Positions 7,653 to 15,162 of a stretch of DNA of 15,179 nucleotides are shown in pieces. Numbering within the stretch: position 1 is the first letter of the stretch; each line of letters begins with the position of its first letter. The translations under genes and the position numbers were made by a program. The notes under the pieces were generated by a model. That model was not told the origin of the DNA, did no database searches, and saw only the letters and a program-made list of their open reading frames with translations. Origin of the DNA: Anaerolineales bacterium UBA3001 (GTDB lineage: Bacteria > Chloroflexota > Anaerolineae > Anaerolineales > UBA11657); contig DDZT01000033.1 of assembly GCA_002346435.1 (NCBI GenBank), forward strand, positions 1 to 15,179, read 5' to 3'.

Positions 7653-10046
7653 CTAACCACTGCCAAATATAGCATCTACAATTTCATCATTAGATCCTAC
7701 CGCGTTAGAATCATTAGCAGCAACGGACTTAATGTTTTCCTTACTCCACTCTTTTTCACATTTTTCACATTTAACTAGAGATTTGCCTTTTTCAAACAAA
7801 ATACCTCGACACACAGGACACATATCTGTCACTGGCCGAACCCACGATGTCCACTCACATTCAGGATAACTTACACATCCGTAAAATACTCTGCCTTTCT
7901 TTGTTCTTCTTTGTACCAAGTCTTCACTACAATCTGGACAATCGACTCCAATTTTGTCTAATATTTGTTCAGTGTGCCTACATTCTGGAAATCCAGAGCA
8001 ACCGATAAACTTGCCAAATCTACCATTCCTAATCAAGAGATCTTCACCGCACTTGGGACAATTTCTTCCAGCTAACTCTGGCGTTTTATCGATTGTTGGC
8101 ATATCTACTTTAGCATGCTCAAGATCCTTTTCAAACGGAAGCCAAAATTTCTGCAAAACTGGAACTTGGTGCTTTTTTCCCTGCGCTATCAAGTCAAGGT
8201 CATCTTCAAAAATTGCAGTAAATTTAGTGTCTAATACATCAGGGAAATATTTTACTAACCAATCATTGACAGTCATTCCTGTATCAGTCGGACTAAGACG
8301 ACGATTATCCTTAATCACGTAACCTACATCGACTACTCTCTTTACAGTTGGAGCGTATGTAGAAGGCCTACCAATTCCATGCTTTTCTAACGCTTTAACT
8401 AATGTGGCCTCAGTATAAAGTGCCGGCGGCTTAGTAAATTTTTGTTCAGATATTAGATCATGCAGGAACAATTTTTCATCATCTTCTAATTCAGGGATAT
8501 CTTGAGTTTCACTTTCAGATTTATTTTGATCACTAGCAGGTTGGTATACCCTCAAAAATCCATCAAATCTAATTTTTCTGCCAGTAGAACGAAAATCATA
8601 TATACCCTTTTCTCCAGTTGCCACAATATCAACACGCAATGTATCAAAAATCGCCTGAGACATCTGACTGCTTAAAAATCTAGCCCATATCAATTTATAC
8701 AATTTATATTGATCATTCGATAAATTGTTTTTTACAGACTCGGGAGTACGTTCTATAGAAGTAGGTCTTATTGCTTCATGTGCCTCTTGAGAAGACTTGC
8801 TTTTACTATATCTTGGTGGGCTATCTGGCAAGTATTCCTTACCATAGTTTCCACTGATAAAGTCCCGGGCCTGATGCTGAGATTGAGGAGACACCTGCAC
8901 ACTATCTGTCCTCATGTATGTAATAAGACCACCTTCATCAAGTCCGTCCTGTCCCTGATACAATTGCTGGGCAATTGCCATAGTTTTTTGTACAGAGAAA
9001 TTAAGCTTTCCTGACGCTTCTTGTTGCATTGTACTAGTTCGAAATGGAGCATAGGGCTTACGACGACGCTCTGCTCTACGCACAGAATGCACTTGCCATT
9101 GAGATCTCTCTAAATCAAGTAAAATTGGCTTAACTTGAGTCTCATTGGAAATATGATACTTTTCATCAACGCCTACCTTATTTCCATCAACTTTTCGCAA
9201 ACCGGCTTCAAAATATTTACCATCATCTTTATTCAAATGCTTTAATAACTGGGCTTTGATGCTCCAGTGTTCCTTCGCCACATGGGCATCAATTTCACGT
9301 TGCCGTTCAACTATAAGACGCAAAGTCGGCGATTGGACTCTACCCGCACTTAATCTTCCTGCTACTTTCTCCCATAAAAGCTGCGAAAGGGAAAAACCTA
9401 CTAACCTATCTAATTTTCTGCGAGCTTCCTGAGCATTAACTAAATCCATCTTTATATTTCTAGGTTGCTCGAAGGCTTCTTCTATAGCGGGCTGGGTAAT
9501 CTCATGAAAAGTCACTCGCCGGAGCCTATCCTCCTCAACCTCTAGCACTTCAGCAAGATGCCAAGCAATAGCTTCACCTTCCCTATCAAGGTCTGTGGCT
9601 AGATAAACCTCTGCTGCTCGTGATGCACCTTCTTTTAGCCCCTTAACTATCTTTCTCTTATCATTTGGCACTCTCCATTCTGGCTCAAATTCATTGTCCG
9701 GATCAACTGCCATCCGAGACTTAAGGAGATCGCGCACGTGCCCTACACAAGATTCAACCTTGTATCCTTTACCTAGAATTCTTCCAATAGTCTTAGCCTT
9801 GGTAGTAGACTCTACTATTACAAACTTACCTCTCTTGCTTTGAGATCGAGTTTTTTTTCTAGTCTTAGATGGAGTTGGTACTGGTGGCACCATCCCTTCA
9901 TGAGCCAAAGTATTACCCATACGGTAAACTCCAGTACCGCACTCTTTGCACACTCCTTTGGTGCCTGGTTGCGCCGTCTTAGTATATGTAGCAACAGGAT
10001 TTTGAATAGTTCGTTTTACTTTACATTTAACGCAATAAGCTTCCAT
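7653..10046 (-). CDS. topA: DNA topoisomerase I with N-terminal DUF5679-like domain
   Basis: The 797-residue product is a type IA topoisomerase that relaxes negative supercoils by transient single-strand cleavage. Residues 1-45 are an added module with two Cys pairs (C5-C8 and C33-C36), starting EAYCVKCKVKR, which I match to the DUF5679 zinc-ribbon-like family. A basic linker follows (about 58-73). The Toprim domain starts at 74, with Glu79 in FVIVES and DLDRE at 152-156. The active-site Tyr377 lies in GLITYMRTDS, and HEAIRPTS and GIGRPSTYAP follow. The C-terminus has three Cys4-type zinc ribbons at about 663-689, 703-730 and 743-763. All catalytic residues are present. The gene starts 17 bases after the sugar guanylyltransferase stop, so the two are probably co-transcribed. 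Its ribosome binding site is weak. Confidence 0.97.
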   Translation of the reverse strand: MEAYCVKCKVKRTIQNPVATYTKTAQPGTKGVCKECGTGVYRMGNTLAHEGMVPPVPTPSKTRKKTRSQSKRGKFVIVESTTKAKTIGRILGKGYKVESCVGHVRDLLKSRMAVDPDNEFEPEWRVPNDKRKIVKGLKEGASRAAEVYLATDLDREGEAIAWHLAEVLEVEEDRLRRVTFHEITQPAIEEAFEQPRNIKMDLVNAQEARRKLDRLVGFSLSQLLWEKVAGRLSAGRVQSPTLRLIVERQREIDAHVAKEHWSIKAQLLKHLNKDDGKYFEAGLRKVDGNKVGVDEKYHISNETQVKPILLDLERSQWQVHSVRRAERRRKPYAPFRTSTMQQEASGKLNFSVQKTMAIAQQLYQGQDGLDEGGLITYMRTDSVQVSPQSQHQARDFISGNYGKEYLPDSPPRYSKSKSSQEAHEAIRPTSIERTPESVKNNLSNDQYKLYKLIWARFLSSQMSQAIFDTLRVDIVATGEKGIYDFRSTGRKIRFDGFLRVYQPASDQNKSESETQDIPELEDDEKLFLHDLISEQKFTKPPALYTEATLVKALEKHGIGRPSTYAPTVKRVVDVGYVIKDNRRLSPTDTGMTVNDWLVKYFPDVLDTKFTAIFEDDLDLIAQGKKHQVPVLQKFWLPFEKDLEHAKVDMPTIDKTPELAGRNCPKCGEDLLIRNGRFGKFIGCSGFPECRHTEQILDKIGVDCPDCSEDLVQRRTKKGRVFYGCVSYPECEWTSWVRPVTDMCPVCRGILFEKGKSLVKCEKCEKEWSKENIKSVAANDSNAVGSNDEIVDAIFGSG

Positions 10047-10063
10047 AAAATATTACTCGTCAA

Positions 10064-11146
10064 CTATAATACTGACAATTTATTATCATCTTCCAGCGCT
10101 TCAACAACCCGCTTGACATCTTCTGATCTGTTCGAATCACATACTAACAGTACGTCTGGTGTATCGATAATGATTAAATTTTCAACGCCAATAGTAGCAA
10201 CTAATTTGCTCGAACTCACCAAAGTGTTAGCAGTGTCAATCGCATGATGCATCCCACCCAACAATACGTTTCCCAGACCATCCGGATCGGATGTATTTAA
10301 TACTGACAACCAACTGCCCACATCACTCCAGCCGATATTTATGGGGATTACACATACATCCTTCGCATTCTCCATAATAGCGTAATCGATACTATCTTTT
10401 GGAATTGTTGGCCATATCCTAGAAAGTGCATCACCCTGCAAATCAGAACTTATTGATTCAACTAGTTCTTCAAGCACTGCGAATGTCTCCGGTATTTGTT
10501 TCCTGAATTCTGACTGCACAGTCCTAGTGCTCCAGACAAACATACCAGAATTCCAAGAATGCTCTCCATCAGTTGACATTGTACCAGCAGCAAACTCGTT
10601 TGGCTTCTCTTTAAACCTTTTTACATCAAAAATGGCTGACTTAATACTAGTCTTTCTTGATCTACCTCTCTGGATATATCCATAACCAGTAGATGGAAAT
10701 GTTGGTTCAATTCCTAAAGTGACAATAGATCCAGTGAATGCAATTTCACTTGCTTCTATTAAAACTTTTTGAAAACCAGAAACATCAGTTATAAGGTGGT
10801 CTGCCGTAAGACATGCTATTACTGCCTCACCTCCAGCCAAGTGCTCAGCATAAAAAGCGCCCAAGCCAATTACTGGGGCAGTGCCACGACCTTCTGGTTC
10901 GACCAAAAAGTTCTGTCCCGGAATATTGGGAGACTGCTCCATCAATTTAGAGACCATATCACCTGCAGTAATAACAATAATATTTTCCGGTGCGAATATT
11001 GGATCAAGACGGTCAATAGCAAGCTGATAAAGGGTTCGTTCACCAGATAGACGCAATAGCTGTTTTGGGTTTTTGCGCCGCGACAATGGCCAAAGCCGAG
11101 TGCCCGAACCTCCTGCCATTATAACTGCGTAAAATGGAATCCCCAT
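10064..11146 (-). CDS. manC: Mannose-1-phosphate guanylyltransferase
   Basis: The 360-residue product is a single-domain nucleotidyltransferase expected to join mannose-1-phosphate and GTP into GDP-mannose for surface glycans. Motifs: AGGSGTRLWPLSRRKNPKQ at residues 11-29 (nucleotide binding), EGRGTAPVIG near 85-94, TADHLI at 114-119, PSTGYGYIQRG near 151, FKEKP at 178-182, WNSGMFVW at 198-205, and GWSDVGSW in the C-terminal half. These favour the mannose-1-phosphate enzyme over glucose-1-phosphate relatives. It lacks the phosphomannose isomerase domain of long bifunctional ManC/AlgA proteins, so the symbol is approximate. A good ribosome binding site precedes ATG 11146. It is separated from rimM by 160 bases but is tightly linked to topA. 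Confidence 0.93.
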   Translation of the reverse strand: MGIPFYAVIMAGGSGTRLWPLSRRKNPKQLLRLSGERTLYQLAIDRLDPIFAPENIIVITAGDMVSKLMEQSPNIPGQNFLVEPEGRGTAPVIGLGAFYAEHLAGGEAVIACLTADHLITDVSGFQKVLIEASEIAFTGSIVTLGIEPTFPSTGYGYIQRGRSRKTSIKSAIFDVKRFKEKPNEFAAGTMSTDGEHSWNSGMFVWSTRTVQSEFRKQIPETFAVLEELVESISSDLQGDALSRIWPTIPKDSIDYAIMENAKDVCVIPINIGWSDVGSWLSVLNTSDPDGLGNVLLGGMHHAIDTANTLVSSSKLVATIGVENLIIIDTPDVLLVCDSNRSEDVKRVVEALEDDNKLSVL

Positions 11147-11154
11147 TACAACTG

Positions 11155-11160
11155 CCTCTT
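11155..11160 (-). promoter_or_regulatory. Ribosome binding site of manC
   Basis: AAGAGG on the minus strand lies 8 bases before ATG 11146. It supports this start for the guanylyltransferase gene. Confidence 0.55.
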
Positions 11161-11262
11161 ATCTAAATGATAGTTTTTGGACAAAAGTTTACAAACCTAC
11201 TCAATCAAATATAATCTAACAGAAAATAAAAAGAGTGGCCACAAATGAAATCAGCCCGAAAG

Positions 11263-11290
11263 GATATCATAATAATTTGTAGGATGTCAA
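11263..11290 (-). promoter_or_regulatory. Possible sigma-70 promoter for manC-topA
   Basis: On the minus strand a perfect TTGACA (11290-11285) is followed after 16 bases by GATATC (11268-11263), a weak -10. It lies in the 160-base gap after rimM and would give a leader of roughly 110 bases. TTGACA is also the right arm of a small inverted repeat (TGTCA/TGACA, 11285-11300), so it may instead be part of an RNA hairpin after the rimM stop codon. Confidence 0.3.
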
Positions 11291-11306
11291 ATGCCTGACA
11301 AGGATA

Positions 11307-11885
11307 CTACGACCTATTACGCATTCCGGGCATCAGATGTACAGTCATCTTTTTATTCGCCAAATCAACACTCTTGATTACCGATCTTATTGCAGGCAAG
11401 AGTATTTCACCCTCGTTCCCTAAAATGGAATATACATCATTTGCTCCTGTTGGCAATACTTCCGCCAAGTCACCAATATGTTCTCCAGTTTCAGTGAAAA
11501 CAGCAAGCCCAATCAAGTCATTTACATAATACTCATTTGGTCTAAGGGGTTGTACTTGATCAACAGATATATAAACCTTAGACCCACGTAAAATATCTGC
11601 ATTGTTCCTATCATTGCAACTAGCCAATTTGATGAGTAAACCATTACGATGAACACGATATGATTCTAATTCATACGGAACATGATCCGCACCTAGCAAT
11701 ATCTCACTTATTTGACCATCAATAAATCGGTCTGACTTGTCAATAATCTTAACCCAGACTTCACCCTTCACACCATGAGAGCGAGTTATAACACCAACAA
11801 ATAATAAATGAGGCCCAGAAGTATCTTGCACCTCTGAGCCTACAATTGATTCGACTGCAGCATTTCTATTAGAAGACTTTGTCAC
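11307..11885 (-). CDS. rimM: Ribosome maturation factor RimM
   Basis: The 192-residue product assists late 30S assembly, acting around the head domain and protein S19. After a nonconserved N-terminal stretch of about 26 residues, the RimM barrel begins with LLFVGVITRSHGVKGEVWV. The C-terminal PRC-like barrel starts around EYYVNDLIGLAV (118-129) and includes GANDVYSI and LLPAI. The ATG overlaps the khpA stop by four bases (ATGA), so the two genes are translationally coupled. The extra N-terminal residues have no internal Met that would give a shorter start, and the overlap supports the annotated start. In many bacteria trmD and rplS follow rimM; here a 160-base gap and manC follow instead. Confidence 0.95.
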   Translation of the reverse strand: MTKSSNRNAAVESIVGSEVQDTSGPHLLFVGVITRSHGVKGEVWVKIIDKSDRFIDGQISEILLGADHVPYELESYRVHRNGLLIKLASCNDRNNADILRGSKVYISVDQVQPLRPNEYYVNDLIGLAVFTETGEHIGDLAEVLPTGANDVYSILGNEGEILLPAIRSVIKSVDLANKKMTVHLMPGMRNRS

Positions 11886-12118
11886 TCGATGTCTAGTTCC
11901 ACTCTCATTCCACTTTCCGATCCTAAGACACGCAATAGAGATCTAATTGAATTCACTGTACGACCTTTTCGACCTATTATTCGACCTATGTCATCTTGAG
12001 CCACATTAACATTCACCCTAACTGTATTATGTTCCTCACTAACATTTACAAGCACATGCTCGTGGTCGGAAACCAATGATCTAACAATATATTCTACAAA
12101 CTCTTGTATTCGTTCCAT
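11882..12118 (-). CDS. khpA: KH-domain RNA-binding protein KhpA
   Basis: The 78-residue product is almost entirely one KH domain. The core RIIGRKGRTVNSIRSLL carries the RNA-binding GxxG loop GRKG at residues 49-52. It begins with the typical helix ERIQEFVEYIVRSLV. KhpA proteins bind RNA, often with KhpB, and affect cell division and envelope physiology in Gram-positive bacteria; the role here is not known. Its place between rpsP and rimM is the classic location. An AGGA about 10 bases before ATG 12118 can serve as ribosome binding site. It lies 47 bases after the rpsP stop and overlaps rimM by four bases. Confidence 0.94.
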   Translation of the reverse strand: MERIQEFVEYIVRSLVSDHEHVLVNVSEEHNTVRVNVNVAQDDIGRIIGRKGRTVNSIRSLLRVLGSESGMRVELDIE

Positions 12119-12165
12119 TTATTACATATCCTGACATAAAGCATTATTGATCAGTTAAATTAAGC

Positions 12166-12897
12166 CTATGATTGCTTTTCATCTTTATCAGATTTTTCTG
12201 CGACAGACTCGTTACTACTTTCACTTACATCAACAGAGGAATCTTCTTCATCATTAGAGTTCGCTTCTTGCGTTTGGTCGCTGACATCCTCTGCATCTCC
12301 CACATCGCCATTCGCTTCCTTATCATCCTGGGAGGACACATCAGCTTTAGAGTCAGCATTCGTTGTATCTTCAGAGTCTACAACATTATCGTCAGACACA
12401 TTGCCCTTCTCTTCCTCCTCCAACCCTTCATCAGATATTTCCACTTGCTCTTCACTAGACCCAACAGGCTCTTGAGCACTATCCTCCATCACATTATCAT
12501 CATCTAACACAGCGTCATCTTTAGATTTTTTCTTGGATAATGATTTCTCAGGAGCGGCATGCCGAGTTATAGTCGGATTTGGTCTTCCTTCTGCGGCGTC
12601 AACAGATTCCTTAATAAGCTCTGTAATATCTTCACCCTTCTTCACTCTTGCAAATCTATCAAGTGTTCCAGTCCAGCCAAAAATACGGTTTACAGCATCT
12701 GAAGGCTGTGCTCCATTTCCCAGCCAATAATAAGCACGCTCCTCATCGACGGTAGCAACTGATGGCTCAGTACGCGGATTATAATGACCGATAATCTCAA
12801 CAAACCTTCCATCGCGTGCAGCCCTCTGGTCAGTAACTACAATTCTGTATGTAGGCTGCTTCCTACCACCCTGCCGACGCAATCTAATCCTTAACAT
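12166..12897 (-). CDS. rpsP: 30S ribosomal protein S16 with long acidic C-terminal tail
   Basis: Residues 1-88 are a normal S16 core: MLRIRLRRQGGRKQPTYRIV, the RAARDGRFVEIIGHYNPR segment, and GAQPSDAVNRI. S16 binds 16S rRNA and is needed for 30S assembly. The product has 243 residues although S16 is usually 80-100. The extra part has a short basic patch (KSLSKKKSK, 118-126) and then about 115 residues dominated by Asp, Glu, Ser and Asn with no recognisable fold, so it is probably disordered. The frame is unbroken and runs through the tail to one stop, so this is not a gene fusion with a known domain. It is first in the rpsP-khpA-rimM operon, with a strong promoter and ribosome binding site just upstream. 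Confidence 0.96.
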   Translation of the reverse strand: MLRIRLRRQGGRKQPTYRIVVTDQRAARDGRFVEIIGHYNPRTEPSVATVDEERAYYWLGNGAQPSDAVNRIFGWTGTLDRFARVKKGEDITELIKESVDAAEGRPNPTITRHAAPEKSLSKKKSKDDAVLDDDNVMEDSAQEPVGSSEEQVEISDEGLEEEEKGNVSDDNVVDSEDTTNADSKADVSSQDDKEANGDVGDAEDVSDQTQEANSNDEEDSSVDVSESSNESVAEKSDKDEKQS

Positions 12898-12905
12898 CTT
12901 TTTTG

Positions 12906-12911
12906 TCTCCT
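12906..12911 (-). promoter_or_regulatory. Ribosome binding site of rpsP
   Basis: AGGAGA on the minus strand sits 8 bases before ATG 12897. This is among the strongest Shine-Dalgarno sites in the window and fits a highly expressed ribosomal protein gene. Confidence 0.75.
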
Positions 12912-12912
12912 A

Positions 12913-12937
12913 GTTACATTAGCGGCGAAATTGTAAC
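12913..12937. repeat. Inverted repeat over the rpsP -10 box and start site
   Basis: Arms GTTACA and TGTAAC are perfect over 6 bases (7 of 8 if extended) around a 9-13 base GC-rich centre. The repeat covers the -10 hexamer and the predicted transcription start. It could be an operator or, if the start lies further upstream, a leader hairpin. This could also be chance. Confidence 0.3.
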
Positions 12938-12958
12938 CTTACGCAGATTTTTAGTCAA
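12930..12958 (-). promoter_or_regulatory. Strong sigma-70-type promoter of the rpsP operon
   Basis: On the minus strand TTGACT (12958-12953) and TACAAT (12935-12930) are separated by exactly 17 bases, each one mismatch from consensus. The predicted start near 12923 gives a leader of about 26 bases ending in the AGGAGA ribosome binding site. This is the best-formed promoter in the window. Confidence 0.75.
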
Positions 12959-13005
12959 GTTATGAACACTTAACATTATACATGCACTGTAAAATACACG
13001 ATAAT

Positions 13006-13011
13006 TATAAT
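13006..13011 (+). promoter_or_regulatory. -10 box of the serine hydrolase gene
   Basis: A perfect TATAAT lies 22 bases before ATG 13034, predicting a leader of about 16 bases. The -35 is weak (TGCACT at 12983-12988 with a 17-base spacer). The surrounding spacer is very AT-rich, so chance matches are likely. No good Shine-Dalgarno is seen before the ATG. Confidence 0.3.
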
Positions 13012-13033
13012 TTACATAAAAATTATCGAAGCT

Positions 13034-14536
13034 ATGTACTCTAATCTAGGTCTTGGATATAGTCGTCGCCGTAAATCAGTAAAATTAGCCGCTCGAATTT
13101 CGCTGATTTCAATATTGGCAGCTAGCATTTTAACTGGATACCAATACATACTATTCACCACCAGCAACTACACTCTACCCGAGGGAATACTACTAGCTGA
13201 TGTTGCAGTAGAAAACCTACGCCGAGACAAAGCGCTAGCCAAGCTATATAGCGTATACAATAGTCCAATAACAATATACTATGAAAACTCCAGCTTTATA
13301 TTAGATCCCACTCAAATTGAATTCCAGGTGAACGGAGACGCAATGCTGAAAGACCTTGATCTACCAAAACAAGCTTTGCGCTTCTGGACTAATTTACTCG
13401 GACAGCCTCAATCACCTTATCCTCAAAATGTACCGTTACAAGCCACCTACTCCAAATCCAAACTACGCAACCTACTACATGATATTGCCTTAAGATATGA
13501 CCGTCCCGTTTATGCTCCAATGACTGACACTAAGCAATTGATGACCATTACTAGTCCACCAGGAACATCACTACAAATCGAAGAATCTATCGATGTAATA
13601 TCTACAGTATTAAGTCAATCGGCAAACAGAAATGTTGAACTAATAGTCAAGACTAAACCAGCGATAGAACCAACCTTTCAAACACTAGAAACCCAATTGC
13701 GCAACTATCTGCAAGCCAACAACTTTAAAGGCCTTCTAAGTATATTTGTTGCTGATCTAAGCACAAACTCGATCCTACATCGCAACTGGATGGAAGGAGA
13801 GGAACTAACAACCGATCCTGATATAGCTTTTTCGGGCATGAGCATAATTAAGATCACTTTTTTAGTCGAATTTTATAGGCAGATAAATGAAGGAGCATTA
13901 CCATATGAACTAGACCTTGTTGAAAAAGCAATTACAGAAAGCTCCAATTGGACTAGTAACATACTAATAGAATGGATAGGAGACCTTGACCCCAAACTTG
14001 GTCTCACACGTTTGAACAATACCTATAATACGTTAGGTTTAAATAGCACATTCATTGGAGGACTTTACGACAGCAAAGATATCCCAGGTTTTCGCCATAC
14101 TCCAGCCAATTCCAGAACCGATATCACAACGGAACCTGACCCATACATGCAAACTACAGCATCAGACATGGGTTTACTGCTAAAAGGCATATATGAGTGC
14201 TCAAGATATAACACTGGTTTACTTTTAGACATTTTAGGAGATCAAATCACTCAATCAGAATGTTTAGAGATGATTGAGTGGTTATCAAATAATAAAATAG
14301 GGGTATTGCTTGAAGCTGGAGTTCCTGAAGGGACTAAAATAGCCCATAAGCACGGATGGGCCGAAGGAGAACCAATAGGAGATGCAGGAATTGTCTTTAC
14401 ACCATCAGGCGACTACGTCATCGTATATTATATCTGGGTACCGGAATATACCTATTGGGATGATAATGCAAGAATTCTCTCAGACATAAACAAAAGTATA
14501 TATTATTACTTTAATCCAGTAATATATACTCCCTGA
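13034..14536 (+). CDS. Membrane-anchored serine hydrolase, class A beta-lactamase/PBP-like
   Basis: The 500-residue product has a basic N-terminus (RRRKSVK) and one membrane segment at about residues 19-41, so it is probably anchored with the rest outside the cytoplasm. Residues about 47-200 resemble the peptidoglycan-binding-like modules found with wall enzymes (LPEGILLADVAVENLRRDKALAKL, then FILDPTQIEFQV). Residues about 225-495 form a penicillin-recognising fold: SxxK at Ser270-Lys273 (SGMSIIK), SSN at 303-305 as the SxN motif, and KHG at 439-441 in place of KTG. Conserved ASDMGLLLKGIY follows the lactamase-like pattern. It may be a wall peptidase or esterase rather than a drug-resistance enzyme; the KHG box and missing class A Glu motif argue against a canonical beta-lactamase. 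It diverges from rpsP and converges on rmlC with 18 bases between stops. Confidence 0.85.
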   Translation: MYSNLGLGYSRRRKSVKLAARISLISILAASILTGYQYILFTTSNYTLPEGILLADVAVENLRRDKALAKLYSVYNSPITIYYENSSFILDPTQIEFQVNGDAMLKDLDLPKQALRFWTNLLGQPQSPYPQNVPLQATYSKSKLRNLLHDIALRYDRPVYAPMTDTKQLMTITSPPGTSLQIEESIDVISTVLSQSANRNVELIVKTKPAIEPTFQTLETQLRNYLQANNFKGLLSIFVADLSTNSILHRNWMEGEELTTDPDIAFSGMSIIKITFLVEFYRQINEGALPYELDLVEKAITESSNWTSNILIEWIGDLDPKLGLTRLNNTYNTLGLNSTFIGGLYDSKDIPGFRHTPANSRTDITTEPDPYMQTTASDMGLLLKGIYECSRYNTGLLLDILGDQITQSECLEMIEWLSNNKIGVLLEAGVPEGTKIAHKHGWAEGEPIGDAGIVFTPSGDYVIVYYIWVPEYTYWDDNARILSDINKSIYYYFNPVIYTP

Positions 14537-14554
14537 ACTATTCTAAAATTCTCC

Positions 14555-15091
14555 TTAAAGGCTTACCACATCAAGCTCGCTAAATAAAGGATTACTCTGG
14601 TCCCTTAGAGATATCTCCGGATTATCTACTTTCCAATCAACCCCAAGCTCAGGATCGTTCCAAGCTACACCATACTCATCTTTACCATCATAATAATTGC
14701 TAACTATATAATTTACTGTAGCTTCAGTCAAAGTAACAAATCCGTGAGCTACACCAGGTGGTATCAAAAGTCCTTTCATACTGTCTCCACGCATTTCCAC
14801 AATTTCTACCGATCGCAATGTTGGACTACTTGTACGTAAGTCACAAAGAGCCACCCGAATATGCCCTCTAGGTGTTAACCAATAATCATATTGATTGTAG
14901 TGGTAGTGCAACCCCCTTAGGACATTAGCATCCGAATCAGAACGATTCGTTTGTATATTTGTCCAGTCAACTTGAGGAAACCATTCCGCCCTAAAAGTCT
15001 CTCTAAATATGCCTCTTTCGTCACTATAAGGGGCAAACTTAACATGCTGTACTCCCTCAATCTTCTTGCTGTCAGTCACTAAATTTTCCAT
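14555..15091 (-). CDS. dTDP-4-dehydrorhamnose 3,5-epimerase family protein
   Basis: The product is a cupin-fold RmlC-family sugar epimerase, expected to act on a nucleotide-activated 4-keto-6-deoxyhexose for surface glycans. Numbered from ATG 15091 (178 residues): DERGIFRETFR at about 24-34, RGLHYH at 59-64 with the catalytic-type His62, IPPGVAHGF near 111-119, the Tyr in VNYIV near 128, and DEYGVAWNDPELGVDW near 138-153. After RGLHYH the usual Lys-containing substrate segment is replaced by NQYDYW, and DxxxDLR reads ALCDLR, so this is a variant subfamily and the exact substrate is uncertain. An upstream in-frame ATG at 15112 would add seven residues (MICWVGI). I prefer 15091 because GGTAGGT stands just before it and the extra residues are not family-like. 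No other rml genes are in the window. Confidence 0.88.
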   Translation of the reverse strand: MENLVTDSKKIEGVQHVKFAPYSDERGIFRETFRAEWFPQVDWTNIQTNRSDSDANVLRGLHYHYNQYDYWLTPRGHIRVALCDLRTSSPTLRSVEIVEMRGDSMKGLLIPPGVAHGFVTLTEATVNYIVSNYYDGKDEYGVAWNDPELGVDWKVDNPEISLRDQSNPLFSELDVVSL

Positions 15092-15127
15092 AATACCTAC
15101 CCAGCATATCAATATAACAATATTTTC

Positions 15128-15162
15128 AAAGTATTTCTAAAGTATTTCTATAAAGTACTTCT
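15128..15162. repeat. Three short tandem repeats upstream of the epimerase gene
   Basis: AAAGTATTTCT occurs twice back to back (15128-15138 and 15139-15149), and AAAGTACTTCT follows after two bases (15152-15162). The spacing of 11 and 13 bases is about one helical turn, as in clustered operator sites. It lies 36-71 bases upstream of ATG 15091. AT-rich slippage is an equally simple explanation. Confidence 0.6.

Noticed and set aside
11279..11310. Hairpin just after the rimM stop (GTAG/CTAC and TGTCA/TGACA)
   Set aside because: The two short stems are separated by an uneven internal loop and no T-run follows on the minus strand, so a terminator is not supported; it is noted only as overlapping the possible manC promoter.
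12172..12507. 111-codon plus-strand frame opposite the S16 tail
   Set aside because: It is an Ile/Phe/Leu-rich mirror of the Asp/Glu-rich tail codons on the other strand, a composition artefact rather than a membrane protein gene.
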